Notes under the pieces: generated by a model
Told to the model about the DNA's origin: nothing
Databases searched by the model: none
The model's input: the letters and a program-made list of their open reading frames with translations, nothing else
Program-made: the position numbers and the translations under genes
Part shown: positions 9,138 to 15,952 of the stretch, piece after piece
Numbering within the stretch: the first letter of the stretch is position 1
How the letters are laid out: each line of letters opens with the position of its first letter
Assembly: GCF_001468135.1 (NCBI RefSeq)
Contig: NZ_LNYU01000050.1
Coordinates: 69,304 to 103,264 of the forward strand
Length of the DNA: 33,961 bases
Reading direction: 5' to 3'
Origin: Legionella santicrucis
Lineage (GTDB): Bacteria; Pseudomonadota; Gammaproteobacteria; Legionellales; Legionellaceae

Positions 9138-10001
9138 ATGCTCAAAATATTCTTTCTTTTTACTGCATTATTTTCTTCAATATGCTTTGCTGAGGAACGT
9201 GAAATCGCCATTACGATGGATGATTTACCTCTTGTTGCCTCTAGAATGAATACCCCTGGAAATAAACAACGCTCTACAGAGCGCTTTACTCAAATTGTAC
9301 AAACATTTCAAAAATATAAAGTTCCTGTCATAGGTTTTGTCATTGCAGGGGCAATAGAAAAAGGACAATGGTCGTTTCTAGAACAATTTCGTCAAGCAGG
9401 ATTCATGTTAGGTAACCACACTTATTCTCATTATAACTTAAACCAAATGAGTGCTGAAAAATACCTCGCCGATCTTGACCGTGCCGATAAAATTCTTGAG
9501 CCAATCATGACTCATCCTAAATATTTTCGTTACCCCTATCTTGCAGAAGGTAATAATGGAAAAAAACAAAAAGTCCATGATTATCTTAAAGAACACAATT
9601 ACACTATTGCCCCTGTAACAATTGATAGTAAAGATTTTGAATTTAATGAAATGCTTTATAAAGTCCCATATCGTTCAAGAGTAAATTATATTCAGAAGCT
9701 CAAACCCCGCTATCTCGCTTATATATGGAAACAAACATTAAACGCGGAAAAAAGATCAGGTAAAAATGGCAAACAAATATTATTAATTCATGCCAATCTT
9801 CTTAATAGCTATGTATTAGGTGATATTCTGGAAATGTATCAAAAAAATGGCTACAAATTTATCAGCATCACTGAGGCACTGAAAAATCCTGCTCCTGTTA
9901 TTAATGTGCCATCATCCCAAAAAGACATGAATAAAACATTAGAAGAAGAACTATTAGGTATCTCTCTGGATGCACCCAAACAAAATTATGTGACACAGTA
10001 A
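9138..10001 (+). CDS. Secreted polysaccharide deacetylase (carbohydrate esterase 4 fold)
   Basis: 287 residues from the ATG at 9138, which has AAGG seven bases upstream; the TTG at 9135 is a less likely start. Residues 1-18 form a signal peptide ending in ...SSICFA. The NodB-type core shows motif 1 as ITMDDLP (family TFDDGP), motif 2 as NHTYSH (the two zinc-binding histidines) and motif 3 as FRYPYL. The catalytic aspartate and the metal triad D-H-H are present. Family members remove N- or O-acetyl groups from sugars. Here the enzyme would act in the periplasm or outside the cell. Its position after the two glycosyltransferase genes, in the same direction across 239 bases, recalls Arn- or Flm-type lipid A modification sets with a deacetylase. 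That link is inference. Confidence 0.85.
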   Translation: MLKIFFLFTALFSSICFAEEREIAITMDDLPLVASRMNTPGNKQRSTERFTQIVQTFQKYKVPVIGFVIAGAIEKGQWSFLEQFRQAGFMLGNHTYSHYNLNQMSAEKYLADLDRADKILEPIMTHPKYFRYPYLAEGNNGKKQKVHDYLKEHNYTIAPVTIDSKDFEFNEMLYKVPYRSRVNYIQKLKPRYLAYIWKQTLNAEKRSGKNGKQILLIHANLLNSYVLGDILEMYQKNGYKFISITEALKNPAPVINVPSSQKDMNKTLEEELLGISLDAPKQNYVTQ

Positions 10002-10099
10002 AACTGAATAATAGCGACTATCTGCTCAAATGCAGAGCATAGCTTTAGTTTTCACACGCTATAATGTTATATAGGGAGTTGACCAAAACAGGAGGTTCT

Positions 10100-10447
10100 A
10101 TGTTAATACTCGCTATTGTTTTATTTATTGCTGCTGCCGTCTGCGGTTTGATCCTGTTAACTGCAATATTACAGGATAAACCTGTGAATAAGGCCGCTAA
10201 AATTTTGCATGGCATTTTTGCAGCAGCAGGAATTATCCTCGTTTTAGTGTACGTATTTCTCTTTATGCCTAGCTGGTCTTCCCTCTTGGTTACAAGCTCA
10301 ATTCTGCTTGTTCTTGCAGCATTAGGAGGGTTAACTTTATTTATACTAGGTATGAAAAATAAAGAGATTCCTAAATTAGCAGCAGTGATACATCCACTCA
10401 TTGCCTTTGCAGGTTTACTTGCGTTGATTATCTATGTTTTACCCTAA
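10100..10447 (+). CDS. Small four-helix inner-membrane protein, unknown function
   Basis: The start at 10100 is chosen because AGGAGG lies five bases upstream (10090-10095). An in-frame start 36 bases earlier lacks such a site. The 115-residue product is almost entirely hydrophobic with four segments: LILAIVLFIAAAVCGLILL, a helix around IFAAAGIILVLVYVFLF, LLVTSSILLVLAALGGLTLF and LIAFAGLLALIIYVL. The arrangement of two similar helical hairpins suggests an internal duplication. No catalytic residues are seen. A strong hairpin follows the stop after about 20 bases, so it is probably a one-gene unit. Confidence 0.75.
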   Translation: MLILAIVLFIAAAVCGLILLTAILQDKPVNKAAKILHGIFAAAGIILVLVYVFLFMPSWSSLLVTSSILLVLAALGGLTLFILGMKNKEIPKLAAVIHPLIAFAGLLALIIYVLP

Positions 10448-10467
10448 TTAGCATACGTCCAACAGAT

Positions 10468-10504
10468 GCGACATAAAAAGACACCTCCATGCTTTTTATG
10501 TCGC
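10468..10504. terminator. 13-bp perfect stem-loop after the small membrane protein gene
   Basis: GCGACATAAAAAG (10468-10480) pairs perfectly with CTTTTTATGTCGC (10492-10504) across an 11-base loop. It starts 21 bases after the stop codon. There is no long T run after it, but the stem itself carries T5, and the hairpin could act on either strand. Confidence 0.6.
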
Positions 10505-10525
10505 TTAATAAAGTAGGACCTATTT

Positions 10526-10575
10526 TGAACGAAAATAGCTCCGAAAAATAGGCACAGAACTATACCTATGCTCCG
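10526..10575. repeat. Possible dispersed intergenic repeat, copy 1
   Basis: The stretch ending ACCTATGCTCCG resembles 17881-17930, which ends ACCTATGCTCTG. By eye about 26 of 36 bases agree, including a shared GAAAATA block. No coding potential is seen. Confidence 0.3.
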
Positions 10576-10590
10576 TATATTATCTGAACG

Positions 10591-10631
10591 CAGCGTAGTG
10601 AAGCCCAGATTCCGCTACGCTGTATCCAGGC
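10591..10631. repeat. Decayed REP-like palindrome
   Basis: CAGCGTAG (10591-10598) pairs with CTACGCTG (10615-10622). Overlapping it, GCCCAGAT (10603-10610) pairs imperfectly with ATCCAGGC (10624-10631). The core resembles GCCCGGAT...ATCCGGGC repetitive extragenic palindromes with a few point changes. Confidence 0.5.
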
Positions 10632-10676
10632 GATGTATCTAAACAATGTGAAAGGTTCTTATGGGATCTGTTACTT

Positions 10677-11315
10677 TTATTCCGGCTCAAACCGATCTTT
10701 CAAACGCTGACGAACCAATTGAACCATATCTTGTGGCGCTTTATCCGGTGATCCTGTATTAAAGGGAGGTTCTGGATCATACTCCAAACCAAGTTGTAAG
10801 CATTGAGCGATAATCTCATTAGTTAGTTTTGAAGCCAAATAGAAAGCCATATCAATACCAGCAGAAACTCCTGCAGCAGTAATAATCTTACCATCGACAA
10901 CAAATCGGTTTGATGTGGGTAAAGCTCCCCAATGCGCCAATCGGTTCATCACTGCCCAATGGGTCGTTGCTTTAACACCCGACAATAGACCTGCTGCTCC
11001 CAAAATTAAACTTCCAGTACATACCGAGGTTGTCCATAATGTGTGTTCGTGAATTTTTCTAATCCACTCTAGAATTTCAGGATATTCACGTAATGCAGTC
11101 GCAGTACCACCACCTGGAATTAATAAAACATCTGTTTTTGAGATGTCGGCCAACGCATGCTCAGCCATTAAAGTAAGTCCTGAACCAGCATGTACTGGCC
11201 CAGAATTTAGACTAGCCCTTTGCACTGTAACACCAGGAAGTCTACTTAGTACTTCATAAGGTCCAATAGCATCCAGAGCAGTCATGCCCTCATAAAATAA
11301 AAATGTAATTTGCAT
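10677..11315 (-). CDS. DJ-1/PfpI-family protein, isonitrile hydratase-like
   Basis: 212 residues from the ATG at 11315 (MQITFLFYEG), preceded by AGGAG ten bases upstream. A 12-residue in-frame extension to 11351 is not typical of the family. The glutamine-amidotransferase-like fold is visible: FYEGMTALDAIGPYEVL with the aspartate near residue 15, VLLIPGGG, and the nucleophile elbow TSVCTGSLILGAAGLL with cysteine near residue 100 followed by threonine. The Asp plus Cys-Thr combination is that of InhA-type isonitrile hydratases and related AraC-less DJ-1 proteins, rather than PfpI proteases. No regulator DNA-binding domain is attached. The natural substrate is unknown. Confidence 0.82.
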   Translation of the reverse strand: MQITFLFYEGMTALDAIGPYEVLSRLPGVTVQRASLNSGPVHAGSGLTLMAEHALADISKTDVLLIPGGGTATALREYPEILEWIRKIHEHTLWTTSVCTGSLILGAAGLLSGVKATTHWAVMNRLAHWGALPTSNRFVVDGKIITAAGVSAGIDMAFYLASKLTNEIIAQCLQLGLEYDPEPPFNTGSPDKAPQDMVQLVRQRLKDRFEPE

Positions 11316-11510
11316 GAATACTTTTCTCCTGTCTTGGCATTTCTTAATCAATTGAAATTGTTTATGACATCAATTTCTTCAATTTAATAATCAATAACAT
11401 ATCATCATTTATTAGCAAATATCTCGATCTAACATAAATTTTTTCTTTTTGACTTAAAAAACGCATCTTATAAAAATTTTAACTTCACGTGAGTTTCGCT
11501 AAAAAATCTA

Positions 11511-11610
11511 TTTAGTCCGGTCGTTCAGCCTGAGGAGGAGCAAAATACTCCGTCGCTAAGGCCCGGTATAAGGCTTAACAACAGAGTTATACCCTTCCTC
11601 TACCGAAAAG
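11511..11610. ncRNA. Possible folded RNA element
   Basis: A GC-richer island in AT-rich intergenic DNA can fold into two hairpins: GGAG 11537-11540 with CTCC 11548-11551, and GGTATAA 11565-11571 with TTATACC 11587-11593. A closing helix, GAGGA 11532-11536 with TCCTC 11596-11600, encloses both. The pairing is seen in the sequence. That it is transcribed, and on which strand, is inference. It matches no riboswitch or RNA family I recognise. Confidence 0.35.
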
Positions 11611-11689
11611 TTCGTGTGATAAACCCACATTCTCTTATACGAATCTAATAGTGACTAATTGTTTTTAACAAGTTATTTAAAAAACTTAT

Positions 11690-11803
11690 ATGACAAATGA
11701 AAATATTTTATTTGTTATATATAACTCTAAAACTGCCGAGAGATTTGCACCCTTACAATTTGACGATACACAAGAATTGATTAATCTGACAGCATCCAAA
11801 TAA
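11690..11803 (+). CDS. Possible 37-residue small protein
   Basis: ATG at 11690 to TAA at 11801-11803 encodes 37 residues beginning MTNENILFVIYNSKT and ending ELINLTASK. The composition is protein-like and the frame is uninterrupted. There is no good ribosome-binding site, and it may be a remnant of a longer gene. It lies in the 571-base gap between the DJ-1 and YggU genes, whose remaining sequence, apart from the possible RNA fold, is plain AT-rich DNA. Confidence 0.25.
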   Translation: MTNENILFVIYNSKTAERFAPLQFDDTQELINLTASK

Positions 11804-11886
11804 GTAATTACGCAAGCGATATTAATCTGTACAATTAATTTTTACTACGTATCGCGCTTTATGCTTGAGAGAACATAAATAGTGGT

Positions 11887-12162
11887 TCAAAACAAAACAT
11901 TTGGATCTACTAAGGAGTTCTTCACCAAAAGCACCTTATGCCTGGATTTATCACCACGCTTTAAAACAACTTGGCTTGGTGGTACCTTAAATATTTGAGC
12001 AACATACTTTAATAATTCTTTATTAGCACGACCTTCAATTGGCGGGGTGTTTAAGCGAATTTTAAGCTCTCCTTCATGTATCCCAACAATTTCTGTTTTT
12101 TTGGCTCCAGGCTGAACATATAAATGCAAAATTAAATATTCAGCTTCTCGTTTATACCACAC
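11887..12162 (-). CDS. yggU: YggU/DUF167 (UPF0235) family protein
   Basis: 91 residues, the usual length. The conserved pattern is present: LHLYVQPGAKKTEIVGIHEGELKIRL, then PPIEGRANKELLKYVA and QVVLKRGDKSRHKVL. This small alpha/beta fold is widespread in bacteria and often sits next to yggT or proC; here it stands alone. The molecular role is not established. The only in-frame upstream start is the ATG used. It may share a transcript with nothing else, because the unknown gene upstream on the same strand ends about 70 bases away. Confidence 0.85.
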   Translation of the reverse strand: MWYKREAEYLILHLYVQPGAKKTEIVGIHEGELKIRLNTPPIEGRANKELLKYVAQIFKVPPSQVVLKRGDKSRHKVLLVKNSLVDPNVLF

Positions 12163-12233
12163 AAATCAATGCCTATGGACGTTTTAACACATTAAATAAT
12201 GTATCATAAAGTTACAAATCAGGAACAGAACAA

Positions 12234-12908
12234 TTAATGGCGAATATTTTTAGGAAGGTAATCCATAACACAATAACACAAACATTTTGTGTTGATAATT
12301 TCAAGATTACGGAAATAAGTAATTTCTTTTAAATAAAAATCGAAACGTTCTTGCATCGCTTCAAAATATCCCTTGATAACAACCGAATAGCGCATTTTGG
12401 CTGCATGATGTATTTCCAGTAATTTAGAATATAAGAAGATTATTTCTTGAACAAATTCTGCATGCGCCATTTGAGCTCTATCAAAACAATTCACTTCTAG
12501 AAGTTTATATTTAAGTTTGTTGATTCGGATTATCATATTAAAAATATAATAATGAATTTTTTCTGTTTTATTTTTATAATCTAAACCTAATAGATTAGGA
12601 ATAGAATAAATCGTATTGCGTATGTCATTTAAATCAGCAATATAATTTCCCAGCACTTTATTTTTATTCATGTCTATAAATTTTGCCTGCAACTCCACTA
12701 AACACAAAATGATGCGTTTATAGGATTGCACGTCTTTTTGAGCATGATCAGAAATAGTAAAATTATTGTTGGCTTTTAATTGCTCTATGTGCCCCATCAC
12801 CATGAAGCACGCATTCTTGATGTCTTCAAAAGTTAATAATTCAAGCTCATTAGTCTCGATTTTTTCACCAATTTGATCAATTACTTTTATCACATCATGA
12901 GATAACAT
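12234..12908 (-). CDS. Helical protein of unknown function, probably genus-specific
   Basis: 224 residues with no family I recognise. It is predicted to be almost wholly alpha-helical, with long amphipathic stretches (IKVIDQIGEKIETNELELLTF near the start, IIFLYSKLLEIHHAAKMRY near residue 165). It has no signal peptide or membrane segment. Several cysteines cluster near the C-terminus (TKCLCYCVMDY, about residues 206-216), which is unusual in this otherwise plain composition. Start at ATG 12908. It is in the same direction as the outer-membrane protein gene, from which it is separated by tandem hairpins, so it is probably transcribed on its own. Confidence 0.6.
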   Translation of the reverse strand: MLSHDVIKVIDQIGEKIETNELELLTFEDIKNACFMVMGHIEQLKANNNFTISDHAQKDVQSYKRIILCLVELQAKFIDMNKNKVLGNYIADLNDIRNTIYSIPNLLGLDYKNKTEKIHYYIFNMIIRINKLKYKLLEVNCFDRAQMAHAEFVQEIIFLYSKLLEIHHAAKMRYSVVIKGYFEAMQERFDFYLKEITYFRNLEIINTKCLCYCVMDYLPKNIRH

Positions 12909-12976
12909 TGGAGTCCAAAATTTGATATCTCTTAATGTTGATTATAGTTTAATATTTGAACAATTTATGACCTAAA

Positions 12977-13008
12977 AAATCTGAGATCACTGGAAAAAAG
13001 TCAGATTT
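12977..13008 (-). terminator. Rho-independent terminator of the outer-membrane protein gene
   Basis: Read on the minus strand, AAATCTGA pairs perfectly with TCAGATTT across a 16-base loop, and the second arm runs straight into more T. It lies about 50 bases beyond the stop of the outer-membrane protein gene. Confidence 0.55.
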
Positions 13009-13025
13009 GTTTTGTGGCGTTTTTA

Positions 13026-13046
13026 AAGGCCACTATATGTGGCCTT
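13026..13046. terminator. 8-bp stem-loop after the outer-membrane protein gene
   Basis: AAGGCCAC (13026-13033) and GTGGCCTT (13039-13046) form a perfect stem with a five-base loop, 11 bases beyond the stop. With the hairpin at 12977-13008 it makes a tandem terminator. Confidence 0.55.
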
Positions 13047-13057
13047 ATCTTTTGTTG

Positions 13058-13801
13058 TTATGCCAAATAGGTGAGATTAAATAAAACACCATTGGTGTAA
13101 AAATGATTAAGAGATATGCCTGAGTTTAAAGTTTGATCTTCAGCACGACCTAACCTGCTTTTACCCCAATCAGCAAATTCATAACCAACTCCTACCTGCC
13201 AATGGTCATTCAGCGCTTTTTGCAAGCCAGCTCCAACTGTGTATGTAAAGCTGGTCTCAGTATGTGATGCAAAATTAGGGGTAGGCAGCGCTTCAAAAAT
13301 AGTAGGCGTATTATTAAATCCATGGGCATCATTAAAACCAACTCCTATGCTACCACTCACCCAAGGCATGGCCACAAGACCCAATTCTGCCAATAGTTTA
13401 GCCTTTGCAGCCACATGAGTATGTTGCAACTTATAACTATAGATAAAATTGTTAAACTCTGGATCAGCATCGTCCCAGATACTTCCATTCAATGAAGTAT
13501 TATTAGTGAAGCCAACAGCAACACCAAGCTGGCCTTGTAATGTTTGAGAGAGTGTTTTTTGGATGCCTAAGAAAACCTCACCATCAAAAATAGCATCATT
13601 AGACTCTTCCATTGTATATGTCTTAACAATATCCGGCGCTAGCTCAATGGTCTGTGTCTCAGCACTCGCTCCCCATACAGGACCAGCACTAAACGTGCCT
13701 ACCCAAGTCCAATCGGGTTTCGTTGGTCCCATTGTTCCTGCCTGGACGCTACCTATTAAAAAGCTCATTGATAAAGACAACAAGCCCACCGTTTTTTTCA
13801 T
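13058..13801 (-). CDS. Outer-membrane beta-barrel protein
   Basis: 247 residues from the ATG at 13801, which has AAAGGAG seven bases upstream; the ATG 30 bases earlier is not preceded by a site. The signal peptide is clear (MKKTVGLLSLSMSFLIGSVQA, cleavage near residue 21). The mature protein alternates hydrophobic and polar residues in about eight strands (WTWVGTFSAGPVW, GQLGVAVGFTNN, TSFTYTVGAGLQKAL, WQVGVGYEFADWGKS, GVLFNLTYLA). The final strand has the aromatic/hydrophobic pattern recognised by the Bam machinery. It fits the OmpA/OmpW-like small barrel class abundant in Legionella. No ligand can be predicted. It lies 141 bases downstream of the ABC ATPase gene on the same strand. Confidence 0.82.
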   Translation of the reverse strand: MKKTVGLLSLSMSFLIGSVQAGTMGPTKPDWTWVGTFSAGPVWGASAETQTIELAPDIVKTYTMEESNDAIFDGEVFLGIQKTLSQTLQGQLGVAVGFTNNTSLNGSIWDDADPEFNNFIYSYKLQHTHVAAKAKLLAELGLVAMPWVSGSIGVGFNDAHGFNNTPTIFEALPTPNFASHTETSFTYTVGAGLQKALNDHWQVGVGYEFADWGKSRLGRAEDQTLNSGISLNHFYTNGVLFNLTYLA

Positions 13802-13942
13802 GAAAAAACTCCTTTTTAATATCATTATCACCTCATCTTAACAGACTCTACTAAAAAAAACCTCAATATTTGGGAGCAGATTTAAAAAATTTTGCAAGTT
13901 TAAATTCGCTTTTAAAACTTATAAATTATTAAATGGCTAGGA

Positions 13943-15757
13943 TCAAAAAACATCTAATACAGCATTTAAAAGTTGCCGTGTATAAGCCTCTTTAGGCTGT
14001 TGCAAAATAGTTTCACAAGTACCAAATTCGATCCCTACTCCATCTTTCATAACCAATACTTCATCGGCAATATAAGAAACCACACCCATGTTATGGGTAA
14101 TGAACAAATAGGAAATTCTTGTTTCTTGCTGTAATTCTTTTAATAAATTAAGAATTTGAGCCTGAACAGAAACATCTAAAGCGCTTGTAGGCTCATCGCA
14201 GATTAAGATGTCAGGCTCAGTAGCCAACGCCCTGGCAATACAAATTCTTTGTCTTTGTCCACCTGAAAATTGATGTGGATATCGCTGCAAACTGGTACTT
14301 GGCAAGTTAACATGGCTTAATAGTTCCCTTTGTTTTTTGCGAATGAATGAATGTGTCATTCCTTGAGCATGCATTCCTTCAGCAAGAATCTCCCCAACTG
14401 TCATACGCGGATTCATCGAAGAAAAAGGATCTTGAAAAATAATTTGAACTTTTTTTCTATATTCTCTTAATGCTCGTCCCCTTAAATTCAATACATTCTG
14501 ATCTTTGTAATGGATTTCTCCACCAACAACCGGTAGTAAACGTAATAAAGCGCGGCTGGTTGTTGTTTTACCACAGCCTGACTCTCCCACTAAGGCTAAA
14601 GTTTTTCCTTGTTGCAATCGAAATGAAAGACCATCAACAGCTTTCAATAAAACTTTATGGCGACTAAATATCCCTTTTTTCTGAACAAAAGCAATAGATA
14701 AATCAGTTACATGCAAAACACTATTCGTTTCACCATTGGTACGATTCCACGCTATTTTATTTTTTTCTAAAGGAGGTAATTCACTCAGATCCGGATATAA
14801 ATGGCAACGCACAAGTTGTCCTCTCATATCTTGTAATTGCGGTTCCTCCAGTTGACAGCGAGGAAAAGCATAAATACAACGAGGATGAAATCGACAACCC
14901 GAAGGCATTTCATCCAAAGCAGGAACACATCCAGAAATAACAGACAGGCGTTCTTGTCGTTTTGCAAAAGAAGGTACGGAATCTAACAATTGTTGAACAT
15001 AAGGATGTTGCTTTTGTCGTGAAAAAAATGCACCTATGGGTGATTGAGCCACTATTTGTCCTGCATACATCACACTCACATGAGTGGCCATTGCTTTTAC
15101 TACACCTAAATCATGGGTTATCAGCAGCATACTCATCTTGCGCGTACTTTGTATTTTTTTTAACAAGTCAAGTATTTGTGCTTGCACTGTTACGTCTAAA
15201 GCTGTTGTTGGTTCATCTGCAATTAAAATATCGGGCTTACATGCTAAGGCCATTGCAATGACTACGCGTTGCTTCTGCCCCCCTGATAATTGATGCGGAT
15301 ATTGATGAATTTTAACGTGAGGAAGTGGCATTTCTACTTCATCAAGCAGAGCTAATAGCGATTTTTCTAATTCTTGCGAGGTCAGTGAATGATACTTTAT
15401 TAAAACTTCTGCTAACTGCTCCCCTATAGTCATTACTGGATTTAGGGCTGTCATTGGCTCTTGAAAAATCATTGCAATCTTGCGACCTCTTAATTGCCTC
15501 ATCATATGTTCCGATAAATCAAGAATATCTTGTCCATCTACCCGAATTTGACTGTCAATTCCATAAATACCTGATTTAGGTAACAAACGCATTAATGCTA
15601 AGGAAGTCAAAGACTTACCACAACCTGATTCACCCAATAAAACCAAGGTCTCACCAGGATGTAAATTAAAATTGAGTTGATCTAAAGCCGATACTATCTT
15701 ACGATGATCTTGAAATGCTACTGATAATTGATGAATTTCAACACTCTTTTTTTGCAT
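13943..15757 (-). CDS. Oligopeptide-type ABC transporter ATPase, two fused domains (YejF/GsiA type)
   Basis: 604 residues from ATG 15757; a TTG 36 bases upstream is a weaker choice. Two complete nucleotide-binding domains are visible. Domain 1 has Walker A GESGCGKS at residues 42-49, signature LSGGQKQR and Walker B DILIADEPTTALD. It is followed by the oligopeptide-transporter C-terminal extension with a cysteine-containing CRFHPRC motif. Domain 2 has Walker A GESGCGKT near residue 390, FSGGQRQR and DILICDEPTSALD. All catalytic residues are intact in both. The protein would energise uptake of peptides or related compounds with two permeases and a binding protein, none of which is encoded nearby. 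The substrate cannot be assigned. Confidence 0.88.
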   Translation of the reverse strand: MQKKSVEIHQLSVAFQDHRKIVSALDQLNFNLHPGETLVLLGESGCGKSLTSLALMRLLPKSGIYGIDSQIRVDGQDILDLSEHMMRQLRGRKIAMIFQEPMTALNPVMTIGEQLAEVLIKYHSLTSQELEKSLLALLDEVEMPLPHVKIHQYPHQLSGGQKQRVVIAMALACKPDILIADEPTTALDVTVQAQILDLLKKIQSTRKMSMLLITHDLGVVKAMATHVSVMYAGQIVAQSPIGAFFSRQKQHPYVQQLLDSVPSFAKRQERLSVISGCVPALDEMPSGCRFHPRCIYAFPRCQLEEPQLQDMRGQLVRCHLYPDLSELPPLEKNKIAWNRTNGETNSVLHVTDLSIAFVQKKGIFSRHKVLLKAVDGLSFRLQQGKTLALVGESGCGKTTTSRALLRLLPVVGGEIHYKDQNVLNLRGRALREYRKKVQIIFQDPFSSMNPRMTVGEILAEGMHAQGMTHSFIRKKQRELLSHVNLPSTSLQRYPHQFSGGQRQRICIARALATEPDILICDEPTSALDVSVQAQILNLLKELQQETRISYLFITHNMGVVSYIADEVLVMKDGVGIEFGTCETILQQPKEAYTRQLLNAVLDVF

Positions 15758-15893
15758 ATGTCTTCTGAGACTGCCTCTTTCCCTACTTGCCAAAAAAAGC
15801 TTCTTTAATATAGATTTACAAAGGAATATGCATCTACTGTATCATAATATGTGGTAAAATAAACCTTAACTATTCACCACAATTTTAATTATA

Positions 15894-15924
15894 TTTACAT
15901 GACACAGTGCTGAATTGTTACAAT
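15894..15924 (+). promoter_or_regulatory. Possible parE promoter with extended -10
   Basis: TTTACA (15894-15899), a 19-base spacer and TACAAT (15919-15924) preceded by TG in the extended -10 position. It would start transcription about 20 bases before the parE ATG. Confidence 0.4.
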
Positions 15925-15952
15925 AGACTTAACTTATATTTGAGATATACCC

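Noticed and set aside
10045..10401. 118-codon minus-strand frame
   Set aside because: It is the mirror of the small membrane protein gene at 10100-10447, which has a strong ribosome-binding site and four clear helices.
11511..11610. A riboswitch (for example yybP-ykoY type) in the DJ-1/YggU gap
   Set aside because: The conserved core of known classes is not visible, and no start codon follows at a suitable distance on either strand.
14470..15293. Several plus-strand frames inside the ABC ATPase gene
   Set aside because: They are opposite-strand mirrors of a gene with all Walker and signature motifs intact.
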